The position numbers were made by a program, and so were the translations under genes. Source: Plasmodium brasilianum (Eukaryota; Apicomplexa; Aconoidasida; Haemosporida; Plasmodiidae). From it: DNA of 64,000 bases. The stretch spans positions 1,696,928 through 1,760,927 of the forward strand of contig NC_090125.1 of the NCBI RefSeq assembly GCF_023973825.1, read 5' to 3'. This document shows positions 22,919-34,779 of the stretch, one piece after another (position 1 is the first letter of the stretch; each line of letters begins with the position of its first letter). The notes under the pieces were generated by a model that was not told the DNA's origin, searched no databases, and saw nothing but the letters and a program-made list of their open reading frames with translations.

Positions 22919-24297
22919 TTTGTTAGTAAAACAATACAATCTGTGTAAGCTATTATATGTCTCAAAAAATTACTCATAAAAAAGTGTATAATGTTTTTAT
23001 ATAATGTAAACAAAAAAAGACCTTATAGTAAAATGTGTATTATGAGCATATTATGCATTAAAGCGGCATATATCAGTTAGGCTTGTCTTTGATAATCTTT
23101 TCGTTTTATCATATTTTTTCACGGAGTTAACTGCAAGCGACTACGTATTCCTCATTTACGATTCATTCTGTCAATTTGAGGCTTTTCCGTTATGCTGTTT
23201 TGTTCCTTTACTGCTCTACCACTATATTTTATTTTTTTAAAAAAGAGCTAAAAATTTTTGCGCACAGTGCATACCTACAAAGTTAAGCAAAAAGTTGAAT
23301 AAAAAAACAGAAAAAACAAAACATCATTTTTCACTTAAAAAAACAGAAGAATGTTTAAATGTCATGAAAACTAGCCTATTACAAGCTGATACATATGTAC
23401 GTTTAAAAAAAAAAAAAAAGAAATATATATTTATATATATACATGTGCATATGTATATATTTATATATATACGTGTATACAACTGTAATTTGAACACTTT
23501 GATGTTCTAATTTTTTTTTTTTTTTTTTATATATATTGTTATATATGTATAAAAAAGGTGCGCACGTATGTATATACACGTGTTTATATATTTTTAGCAT
23601 GGCAACTTGAAATATATATCTTTTTAATGATATTTTAAAATTACGATTATATTCATTTGACTTCATATACGAAAATATGTTATTTTAAGAATAAGATTCT
23701 CTATGAAATATAGGAAATGTAATTATATTCAAAACATATAGAACTTTTTTTTTTTTTTTTTTTTTTCATTTTTAACAAATAATTCGAATGATATATAAAT
23801 TTTATCATATCCCAAAGGTAGTACTTACGCATGCTTCTCTCGTTCTGTAAGAAGGAAAAAAAAAAAAAAATATGCACATACAAACGTTCAAGTATATATA
23901 TATATATATATATATATGATATGCGTTTTCAATACTTATAAAGAGTAATGCACAAAATTTCAGTTCAATTGTTTTTTTTTTTTTTTGCATTTATTTTTGT
24001 ATTTCGTTGTAAATGTTTTTGCACACTTTGTAGTAGGTTAAGCAAAAGAAGTTGCGTGTGTATTTTCCCCCAAATTATTGGTAAGAATAGCAAATTTGAC
24101 TTATAACATGTACACGTTAATATACATGCATACATATGTACACACATACAAACACATATACACATATATACACGCTCGTGTTGTTCGTGTGTACAGCTAT
24201 ATTTGCCCCTCGTTCGTTATTTACTTGTTTGTACATACAATCCTTCCATTAATTTGTCTATCCGATTTTTCAAAATTGTCACGTTGAGTAATATATG
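22919..24297. other. Intergenic, 5' of DHHC and 3' of Lys/Glu-rich gene
   Basis: 1.4 kb with no gene I can support. It contains T/A tracts, (TA)n at about 23894-23917 and patches of higher complexity on the minus strand at about 23990-24110 and 23820-23840. The latter is a 16-nt segment bounded by TTCTTACAG and GTAAGTAC (see findings). DHHC 5' control sequence is expected near 22919-23300. Confidence 0.5.
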
Positions 24298-25788
24298 TCA
24301 AAACGTGTCACATGCATTTTTAGTTGTTATGTTTCCATGTTTTGTTTTATTTTCTTCACTTGAAGAAGACCTGCTTGGGGTTATTAAGTTAAGCTTTGGC
24401 AATTTTATAATATCGTCTTTTTGTTTGTTACTCCTTATACTAAAATACTTCTTGTCACTATTAGATATATAATTTATTTTTAGTTCATCATACGCTTTTA
24501 TAAAATAGTTATTGTTTAAAGCTTCATTGTTTTTATCATGCAATTCTTTTGAATCAGTGGAATTCCTTATACCGCTTTTTCCAATTTCATCATTACTGTT
24601 TTCTTCAAGTCTGCTTCCTTTCGCTAGATCGTTTTGTTCGTAACTGGAAATTATATTTTTGCTTTTTTTTTTTTTTTCATGTGTTCTTTGCACTTGTATT
24701 TCTCGTTCTGTTTCTGTTTCTTCTTGCGCTTTTTTTTGGTCCCTCCCTTTTTTCCTTTCTTTCTTTCCACTTTCCTTCTTTTTATACTCTTTTTTTTCCT
24801 CCTTTTTAAACTCTTTTTCATCCCCCGTTCCTGGCACCTCTTTATATTCTTTTTCCCCCTCCTTTTCCACCTTTCCATGCGCCTTTACTTGTCCCTTTTC
24901 TTCCTCCCTTTTCCTCCACCTTTTCTCCTCCTGCTCCTTCTCTTCCATCTCTTCACTCTTTACTATCCTTCGATTTCCCTCCCTGTCGCTGCATTTTTCT
25001 TTTTTTTTCCTTTTTTCCCCATCCTGCTTCTTTTTTTCCCTTTTCTTTCCCTTTCCATCCTTCCTTTCTGTATTTTCTTTTTTATTCTCACTTTTCAGAT
25101 GAAAAATATCCCCACCAGCAAAATCGACACTTGAAGGGTAATAAAAATCCTTTTCGGAATTTTTTTTATTTTTTTCTGACTTTTTTTTGTGTAACACATT
25201 TTGGCTAGCTGCCACTTTTTCTCGCTCATCACACTTTTTAGCAGCTGAATTGGTCAGGTATTTTTTTTCGATTTCTATATTTTTCGCACCTGAGAAATAA
25301 AAAATTAAAAAATTACAGATAAAAAAATAATACTTTTTATATAATGAAAAAAAAATAAAATACAATTAAGTTTACCTTCTTTATTTTTTATTATGGAAGT
25401 ATCTAAGCTAAATCGGTTAGGTGTTTTCAAAACTGACGCTCTTTTTAATTTTAAATTGTAAACAACTTGTTGAACACTATTTCGATGATAGTCTTTTATT
25501 CCTTTATTATTTCTTTCAACATCCGAAGATTCAAGTGCAGCTTTTGTATTGTCCTCACCACCTTTTCTCACAATGAAAAATTAAAAAAAAAAAAAAAAAA
25601 AAAAATATATAAACATATAATATAAAGTGTACAATGAAACAACTGTTAGTCGAAATGAAGTCTACTGACAAAATAATGTATCACAACTTAGTTAACAAAA
25701 AAGGAATACCTAATGTAAAATAATTAAAAAAATTTGTTATTTTGTCAAAATAGTCCTCCTTCTTCTCTTCATTTTCCGTATAATCCAT
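24298..25788 (-). CDS. Lys/Glu-rich protein, unknown function (3 exons)
   Basis: Exons in transcript order are 25788-25710, 25561-25376 and 25289-24298, giving 418 residues; both junctions are phase 1 and close. The start is MDYTENEEKKEDYFDKITNF. Exon 2 carries a moderately complex segment (VVYNLKLKRASVLKTPNRFS) that resembles a short basic linear motif. Exon 3 is dominated by a highly charged Lys/Glu/Arg tract (about residues 125-290), likely a long single helix or disordered. It ends with a more ordered tail (NYFIKAYDELKINYISNS, IIKLPKLNLITPSRSSSS) and ACDTF. No signal peptide, membrane span or known domain was seen. The opposite strand of the charged tract is Phe/Ser/Leu-rich and gives phantom ORFs. 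I do not recognise a function; nuclear or cytoskeletal is possible. Confidence 0.8.
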
Positions 25789-26921
25789 TTTAAACAAAAG
25801 TATGAAGGGGAAATAAAACAAATGTAACAGCTCTTTTTTTTTTTCTTTTTTTTTTTTTTTCTTATTATACTTACACTATATAAATCTGTATGTAGTACCA
25901 CCTTATATGTACAAGAAAAGAAGGGAAAAAATTAATTTTGTTTTTTTTTCATTTTATTTATATATCTTGTCGTATGGTGTCTTTATCTTTTATGTAAATG
26001 AGTATAATAGCACATTTTACGTTAAAAAGGAATTTTCCTTATTTATGTAGTTATATGATCACAGTAACTTCAAATAGATGAAGAGAAAAATGATATGTGC
26101 GTATATACATATTTTTCCCAAACCAAATTATATACATACATATTGCATATATGTATATATAATACCCTTACTACATATAGATGACGCCTCATAAATATGT
26201 ATGTTTATATGCTTATGTAAAACGAAAAAATTAAAAAAAATAAAAAAGTGAAAGCAACCAAACGCACATTTAATAAGTGTCTATTTAAATAAAAATATAC
26301 TACATTAAGTATTTGTACTTTCCAAAGTACTAATAGAACAGTGGTAATGATTCCTCTATTCTCCTGTTTTTTTTTTTTTTTTTCTTTTTTTTTTATTTAT
26401 TTTTATATTTTGAAATAAATGTTATTGTCTGTTGCTTTTTTACAACGAAGCTTGGATGTTTATTAAATATTTTGAAGTTATTAAAACGAAATATGATAAA
26501 ATGTATTAATAAAGAAAAACCGCCTGCATGTTGTCATAACTTGTTAAATATTTTTAAAAAATTGTTTTTTAAAAAATTATTTTCATGATTTTTTCATTTA
26601 AGCAAATATTTGTGAAAAAAAAAACAAAAAAAGAAAAGCATGCAAAAAAAAAAAAAAAAATATATATATATATTGCATATTGGCGTGTACAAACAAGGAC
26701 AGAAAAAGGCGAAAATCTTTCATACCCAAGTACGAACATTATTTTATTAAAAGGGGAAATATTATCTTGTTATTTTTAGACATTTAGAAGTTATGTAGTT
26801 TTTTAAATGTAATGAATCAATCGAATGATATATATTTTACGCACGATGTTACAATAAGACGGGATGTGTCATGCAAGGTACAGTAATAATGAAATTTTTT
26901 TGAATGTAGTTATTATTTCCA

Positions 26922-26963
<42 letters not shown>

Positions 26964-28487
26964 TTTACACTTGTATTTATAATCTTTTTTTTTGAATCTA
27001 TATTTTCAATTATTTCGTTTATATACTTGTAAAGAATGGGTAGCTGATAACTTTTTTTTTTTTTTTTTTTAAGTAGTTATTTCCTTTTGTGGTAATTATG
27101 GGCAACCCTTACCACACATTAAGTCATTTTTATTATATTTCTTAGGTGATATATGCCATTCTTACATTATTTTACCCTTTTTGTTGACAAAACGGAAAAA
27201 TGTTAATCAACCACAGGTACGGAAAAATGCTTAAAATGAGTAAAACGATTTCTCCCCCTTATATATATATATATATATATATTTATATGAACGTTCTCCT
27301 TTTATATGCATACACTTACACACTAAATTTTATGGGGGCATTTTTTTTTTTATATTTGAATGAGCTGAGATACTACAAAAAATTAGCTTTTAAAATTGGT
27401 TTTAATATTTGTGTAAAGATTATATAATATTTTACAAAAATTAAAGTAGAAAAAAGTTTTATTTTCCTTTTTTTTACATTTTATTTATAGTATATATTTA
27501 TAATCATAAAAATGGTATGCTTTCATTTTTATCATTCCCTTTTATGAAAATGAAAAAAAAAAATGAGCCCGCATAATAGTAGTCACATACATAAATACAT
27601 ACAAATATTGTATATATATATTATATATTCATATCTATTTTTTGCACTATATATATACGACATCTTACTTAAGAAGACAAGTGAAGAAAAAAAAAAAAAA
27701 AAAAAAAAAAAAGGAGTTATAGAAAAATTATACCTTGCTTTGTAGCAGAGAACTGTAAGAAAGGCGGAAAATAATGTAGAAGAGGAAATAAAATAAATAA
27801 ATAAATAGATATATATATCTATATATGTATATATATGTGTGTGTACCCATTTGTTAACAAATAATCTAGCTCTTAATGTGTATATGCATGAGTATTTATT
27901 CGCTATCTCATTAAGCAGTAGCAGCGTAATTTGTAATACCAACTGAAAAAATGAGTCATTGAAAGAATTATACATATGTGTATATATTATAAATATATGC
28001 ATATGTACTAATGTACATATGCTTATTCTTTTTCTTTTGTTAGCTTACGAATTTATTTATTTGTTTTTCTTTTTAATATAATTATCAATTTTTCGCATTT
28101 TTTTTTTTGAGGAAAACAGCACTGTTTATTTATTACTTTCTCTGTGCAACTTCAACATTACGTAATCTTTTTTTTTTTTTTTTGAATTTATTTTCTTATA
28201 TATGAACATATAGAAAGAGAGAAAAAAAAAAACGAAAATACACTATTATAGATTTCTCCTTTTCTTTTCCTTTTTTTTTTTTTTTTTTTTTTGGCCTTCT
28301 TTGCCTTTCTTTTCTTTCCTTTTCTCTCCTAATTTTTTTTTTTTTTTTTTTCTATCATTTATAAAATTATACGTAAGTTAGGAATAGATAATGTTTGATT
28401 ATAATGTATGATTTGAAAAAAACATGTAAAGGTATCTATTTTTTTTTTTTTTTTTTTTTTTTTTTGAAGATATATGAAAGATATACT
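25789..28487. other. Divergent intergenic region
   Basis: 2.7 kb between divergent genes, hence two promoters. It holds many T/A tracts (about 25846-25860, 26367-26395, 26651-26668, 27052-27070, 27689-27712, 28269-28291, 28441-28465) and (TA)n at about 26925-26957 and 27260-27282. Open frames here are short and low-complexity. I see no gene. Confidence 0.55.
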
Positions 28488-31400
28488 ATGGTGAGTTATG
28501 ATGATATTACTCAGACGTTATTAATAGACCGCATAAAAATACAATATGACTCAAGTAGTCAATGGAATAAATATTTAAAATATAGTTTAAGAAACCCTCA
28601 CTCTTTCACCTACCCAGAGAGTTCACACCTTAATAGTTGTAATATAATTAGAAAAGGAAAAAAAAAAATAAGTGCTCCTGTTTCGATATTAGCATTTGTG
28701 TGTGTATGGGTATGTGTGTATATATGTGGGTATATGTGTGTGTGTATCTTTGCCTGTATCTGTCTAACTATGAGCTCACTTGCATGCCCATAATTTCATA
28801 TTTCGAACTAGACTACTTTCTAATAAAAAGGTTAAACGTCACTATCATTTGTTCTCTTATCGTTTTTTTAGTTGACAATGCCGACTTCAATTACTTTAAT
28901 TCGGCTTTTTTATCAAAGGGCTATAAGTTAAATAATGTGGACAAGTTGAACAGGGACTATGATGAGGTATTATTATATGTACACTCGCGTACAATTTTCA
29001 GCTCTTCCTTTTTTTGTGTTGTGTATGTTGCGCTTGTTGCAAGTTCACGAGCGTGAAGAAATGTCGACTAGTAAAGTATACATACATACGTACGTACATA
29101 AATATATATATATGTATTTAAATATGTATTGGTGTATATCATGCCCATGTTTTATGCCCACATCAGACACGTTAATAAAGCTCACTAGCTATTCTTAACA
29201 AATCAAGGATTTATATTTAAAAAATTAATGGGCACGTAAATAAAACATTTTACACATTTTTTGCATCAATGATAATGATGACTGTGTACAGGAAAAAGGA
29301 GAAAGGTACTTATTTGAAGTCGAAAAATATGAAGAAGAGAATTTAAACAAAGATGAAGACATATTAATTAGAAAAATCGTTTGTTTATTTAAAGAATGTA
29401 TGTATTATTTCATGAGCTTTAATGAAAAAGACGGTCAAGTATTGGAAAAGTCCTTTAGAAATACAAATAAAAAAGATATTAAGGACAGTAGTGCATACGA
29501 ACTTTTAAAAAGTTTAAATGACTGCATAGTACAATTACACGATTCTAAGATAAAAAAAAATCAAGCATTAATTATGACTAGCGAATTTTGTGGTATTTTT
29601 ACTCCGAAATATGTGAAATTAACAAAGTATTCTGACAGCTTTTTAAATTTATTAAAAGAAAATAATATAAAATATTTTGATTTATTTTATGAAGAAATTA
29701 AATACAATGATTTATACAAACATAAAAAAGAGCATTATGATTTTTTAAAAAACTCTTCATTTGTTCCTTTAACAAAGGGAGAAATTTCGCTAGCTAATAA
29801 AAAAAATGCATTAAATAATAATTTGCATAATATTAAAAAGAAAGACGAGGAAAACGTAAGTGATAAAAAATATATTGCCAGTGAAAACTATAAATATGAT
29901 AAAAATAAAAATTGTGGTTCGGGCACAGTCTTAATAAAAAATAATGCTGACGCAAAGGGCGAAAACGAGAGAGGGAAAAAAAAAAAAAAAAAAAAAAAAG
30001 GGAAAGAAGTAGGAGCAGGAGGAAAAGTAGAAACAGAAGTAGACATAGACGTAGACTCAGAAACCGAAAAACAACTCGACTGCTCCGAAAATGAAAAAAG
30101 ATGTTGTTATACCAATGTGCACGTTCCAGTAAAGGGGGAAGAAAACACCAATAACCGCATTGCTAAGGAAACGACTGACGATGTGAACAACGGAAATTGC
30201 AGGAATAAGAAGGGAGATAAAGGAATTATTGAACACAGCGATAACCGCAAGACAAAGAAAAAGAGAAAAAGGGAGGATGATAAAAAAAAATTTAAAGTTA
30301 ATAAAAAAAAAAGAAAAAATGAAAAAGTAAAGACAAAGAAGGGGAAAAATTCTGTTTGCAGTGAAATGGACAATCGTACCGTAAATGATACTGTTAACAA
30401 CCATGTGAACAGTGCGTTCAATGATGAGAAGCGAGGAGAAGAATTGGGACTAGTACTGTACGAAAATGAAGAAATATGCAACTATTTAAATATTAAAAAT
30501 GAAAATAAGGAGATAGGTAAAAATGAATATAGGGATATAAATAACAACAACGAAAAGTTTGCAAAAAATGTGAAAATTTTCAACTTGTTAAATAAAAGAA
30601 TAGACGCAAAGGAGTATATATACAATGAACTAAAGAGCGATTTTATGAAAGAAATAAATTTGCCCAATAAATTTAACTATGATGTAAATGTTATAGAGAT
30701 ATTTGAAAAAGACGTTAAGAATTTTTACAGATGTGTAGTGAAGCATATTAATAAAAAAAAAGAGAAAATAAAAATATATTATATAATAAGTAATTTTTTA
30801 TTTTTTTTTTCGAAAATGCATAAAAATACAATCAATTTTGATGACAACATTCACAAAGATATCAATCGAAATTTTGATTATAAGAGTATAATAATACAAG
30901 GGAACATGTTGCCGTATAACTTTTATCTTTTATTAAAGGCTTTACATTTAATGAGTGTACATGAACTTGTAAAGAATTTTTACATAACTGTAGATTATGA
31001 CGAAAGAAAAAATAAATGTCTTCATTTCTTAAATATATCTGAGAATAAATTTTATGAAAATTTTAAAAAGTTTGAAAAAAACATTAAGTCTAATTTTATA
31101 TATGTTCATAAATTTTTACACAATATGATACCAATAAATAAATTCTTAATATCTAAAGGAAATTTGTATAAAAATTTGGAAAACTTGCCATTTTCTTTTG
31201 AAAACAACGACTTACTACAATTAGCATATAATAATAAATCTTTTTACCATAACAATGATGCGTTAGTATTATATGACGAGAATAGCAACAATGATGATGT
31301 TAAAAATAACTTTATAGGTAATAATACATCCACAAGTGCAGTTATTCCAATCAGTGGACTCACTAATGCTGCTACTATGTTATGTAACGCTAGTTACATT

Positions 31401-32788
31401 ATATATGATTGTACTAATGCACATAAGGGAATAGAAAATTTAAAAAGGAACTGCAAAATAATAGACGATAAAGAATTGCATAAAATAATGATTGAGTTAA
31501 CCGATTTAAATGACAATTACACAAAAATTTTATTAAAAGAAAAAAAAATACTATTTTTGGTAGAGTCCTATGGAAATAATAACACACTTTTTGACAATTT
31601 GTTATTTAATTCTATTTTTTTTGACACATATATTTCTCTAATTTGTGTTTATTATATAAATAATTATGTGAAAAAAGTGGAAGACCTCAAACATATTCCA
31701 TTGTTTAAACCCTCTTATTTTAATTTATTGGTTAATCAGATAAAGAGAAGAAAAAATCAAAAAAAAATGAAAAAGCACAGTGGAAAAAACGAGCATACTG
31801 TAGATAAGCTATGTAACAATTTTTTTAAAAATTCTTTTAACAAAATATTAAGCTCAAAAATTGAGGAAGAACGAACTGTGGATATTAGGAATGCCAATTT
31901 GCTTAGAGAAAATATGAACATACAAGGTGAAATGAACGAGCAAGGTGAGATGAAAGAAGAAGACAGTCTCAATGGTACAGATAATAAAAACAAAATACAC
32001 CACACAACGAACGACATAAACATAGATACAAGCAAAAATAAGGAATATATAAACAGTAAAAGTGATAATAATGGACCTGAAAAATCGATGAATAATTTGA
32101 ACAATAGTATAAAAGCGAAAGGAGAACAAAAAAATTTAAATGAAAATGAAAATAGTTATGAAAATTATTTACAAGATAGAGTAAGTAACATAATTATAAA
32201 TGAAGCAGTTGTAACAAAAAAAGAGTTCAATGATTTTATAATTTGTATATTTGTTTTTATAAATGAAAATTCTTCTTCTGTTAGTGAAGAAGAAAAAGAA
32301 ATGCGTGAATTAATATTGTATGTGTTAAAAATTAAAGAAAATGAAAATGTGGGAAATAAATTGAAATGTATTTTTAAATATAGAAATAATATAAGTGATG
32401 CAATTACGTTAAGTGAAATAGAAATAAGAAAATATGATTATGCAAAAGTATGTATAATGGGATTAATATTAAATAATGATATATCTAATCCAAATTTACA
32501 GACGGACATAAATAATTTGTATTATTTAAATGAAGCGTTACATCAAAAGTATTTTGCGCGCAAATTTGAAATTCAAACGAAAATTTTTACGTTTTATTGG
32601 ATATATGACGTTCATGTATATGGCTCAATATTTTTAAAAAAGAAAGAGGTAAATCACATGATAAGAAAAGTTGGTAGCACGTATCAGTTGCCCTACCGTG
32701 TGGAGGTAACAAAAATGTGTTAGTTTGTTTTTTGTTTAATAGTGTATTTTATTTGATAGCGTTTTTTGTTTAATGTCTTTTTTTTTTC

Positions 32789-32860
<72 letters not shown>

Positions 32861-33531
32861 CGTGCAAAAATGTTACGTCCTTTCGCACACATTTGTAAAC
32901 GTTCTTCTTGATCATGTTTTACTTGTCCCATCCTGTGTGTACATATATATACATACGGACACATGTACATCCTGTTTTACTTTTACAAGCTGTTAATTTC
33001 TTAATTACATCTCTTCATTGTTGGATTTGTTTCATTTAATTACATTTTCAAATGAATTTGCTCCTTTTATAGTGGAAAAGCAAACTGCTGTGGGGATATT
33101 ATTTTTACATAATTCAAGATAGTGTAGAAAGTAAATACTCAGAAGAAGTGGTTTTAAAATTAAGAGAAGAAGGAATAAATATAAAATTATGTAGCGAACA
33201 GTTTGATGTTAAATATGTTGAAGAAGATATTAAAGAAATTTTGAACATGCATAATCTAGAATTCAAAGACTTAAAATATTTGAATAAAAATACATTTATG
33301 AATATTATTTTCTTAATTGAAAATGGACATTTAACATATTTCAGTTTTATAAATACAGATAATATACATATATACCAGAGAAATAATTATTTGTGCATTC
33401 AACTTTTTAAAACAAAAATTACATTTCCATCGTTTAGTTTGAACACCCCTTTGTTAAATGACTCCTGGCTGATAGACGTTTTGTCAAAGCAAACATTACT
33501 GCCTTTTAACGATTATTTCTACAAATTTTGA
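28488..33531 (+). CDS. Large protein of unknown function, 1372 residues (4 exons)
   Basis: Exons are 28488-28638, 28872-28966, 29292-32705 and 33073-33531, and phases close. The start is MVSYDDITQTLLIDRIKIQY. The exon 1 donor (GTAATA at 28639) is preferred because it removes a low-complexity read-through. Ordered segments flank disordered inserts. Residues about 83-200 look conserved (ILIRKIVCLFKECMYYFMS, LIMTSEFCGIFTPKYVKL). About residues 275-400 are Lys-rich with KKKRKRE-type clusters that could be nuclear localisation signals. About residues 480-870 are an ordered alpha/beta-looking stretch (SIIIQGNMLPYNFYLLLKAL, KKILFLVESYGNNNTLF). A second insert follows, then an ordered C-terminal third. 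The very end (NDSWLIDVLSKQTLLPFNDY) resembles the last helix of a BRCT domain, a weak resemblance only. I could not assign a family. It is convergent with the TOG gene. Confidence 0.85.
32776..32868. repeat. T-rich homopolymer in intron 3
   Basis: A nearly pure T tract of about 90 nt with three interspersed C lies in the 367-bp intron between exons 3 and 4 of the 1372-residue protein gene. It gives a phantom poly-Phe ORF. Confidence 0.85.
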
Positions 33532-34779
33532 AATATACATGTGTGCAAATATGATATATGCATATATGTGTATATATGTGTATGTATGGGCATATATGTA
33601 TTTTTTTTATTTTTTTGCTCCCTTTTTTGAAGTATGCTCCTTTTTATTTGCCATCTTTACAAATTTACATTTTTTAGACCGAAAAGGGTTGTATATGTAG
33701 TAGTATATGTACATTCCAAAAAAATTTTTTTTTCTTTATTTTTCTTTTTTTTTCTTTTTTTTATTTTTCCTTCGAAAATAAGTTCGTATTTTTATTTATT
33801 AGTACAACCTTTTTTACAGCCCAGCTTGTGGTAACCCATTATTCACCCAAGCATATATGCTTTACATGTGTGCAACGTTTAAAATTTTCTTTAATATTTT
33901 TACGTAAACAAGAAAAAAGGGAAATTTGAAATTTATGCGAGTTCTTTTTTTTTTTTTTAAAAAGACAAGTTATGAATGAATGGCATATTAAGTTTTATTT
34001 CGAATATGATGAAAATGAGTAAAACAAACATACAAAAAAAAAAAAAAAAATAATAATAAAAAATAACATAAAATAAATAAATAAATAAATAAAATAATTA
34101 AAAATAAATGAATAAATGAATAAACAAAATAATTAAAAATAAATGAATAAATGAATAAATAAAATAATTAAAAATAAATGAATAAATGAATAAATAAAAT
34201 GTACTAATTTCTCTAATAACACGTGTTTTAATTTAGCCTTTAACAAATTTGGCTTTAATTTGGTTGTGATTGGACCTACCTTAATTTTCCCCTACAATTT
34301 GGCGATAAAACTTTTTTATTAGGAACTTAACTTTATTTCATATACATAACTCTGCTAATCAAAATTCATTTTCTTTTTTTGAAATTATAACGGTTGTTAT
34401 TTTCTTTTATTTAATTTTTCCCTACTCTGTTCAATTTAATTATGTCTTTTTTTCTTCTGCCTGCACTCTATTACTTATGTGCTTTTGGTCCCTTTTTTCT
34501 GCTTCGAAATCGCATCACTAATGAGAGCACTTTATTTATTTAAGTTTTCTGCAAAGAAGGACAATAATGCGTGGGTGTATAAACATATATATACATAAAC
34601 GTGTATACACACATACATGTATATGCGCCTATATTTATGTGTTCCTAAAATGCACTAATTATACAGGCATGCGTGAACTACTGAACACAGAGATGCACAT
34701 AAATGCAAAGGACCAACATATTAACATAACAAGAGTACATTTTAAAAATTCTATTATAAGCTGGCAATAGAATGAGCAT
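33532..34779. other. Convergent intergenic region
   Basis: 1.25 kb between two stop codons. It contains 3' UTRs, an A tract at about 34035-34051 and a tandem array at about 34070-34200 with period about 40 bp built from ATAAATGAATAAATGAATAA and AAAATAATTAAAA (three copies). No gene was seen. Confidence 0.6.

Noticed and set aside
24634..25134. Phe/Ser/Leu-rich plus-strand ORFs
   Set aside because: They are the antisense of the Lys/Glu-rich exon 24298-25289. Composition is explained entirely by the AAG/GAA codons on the other strand.
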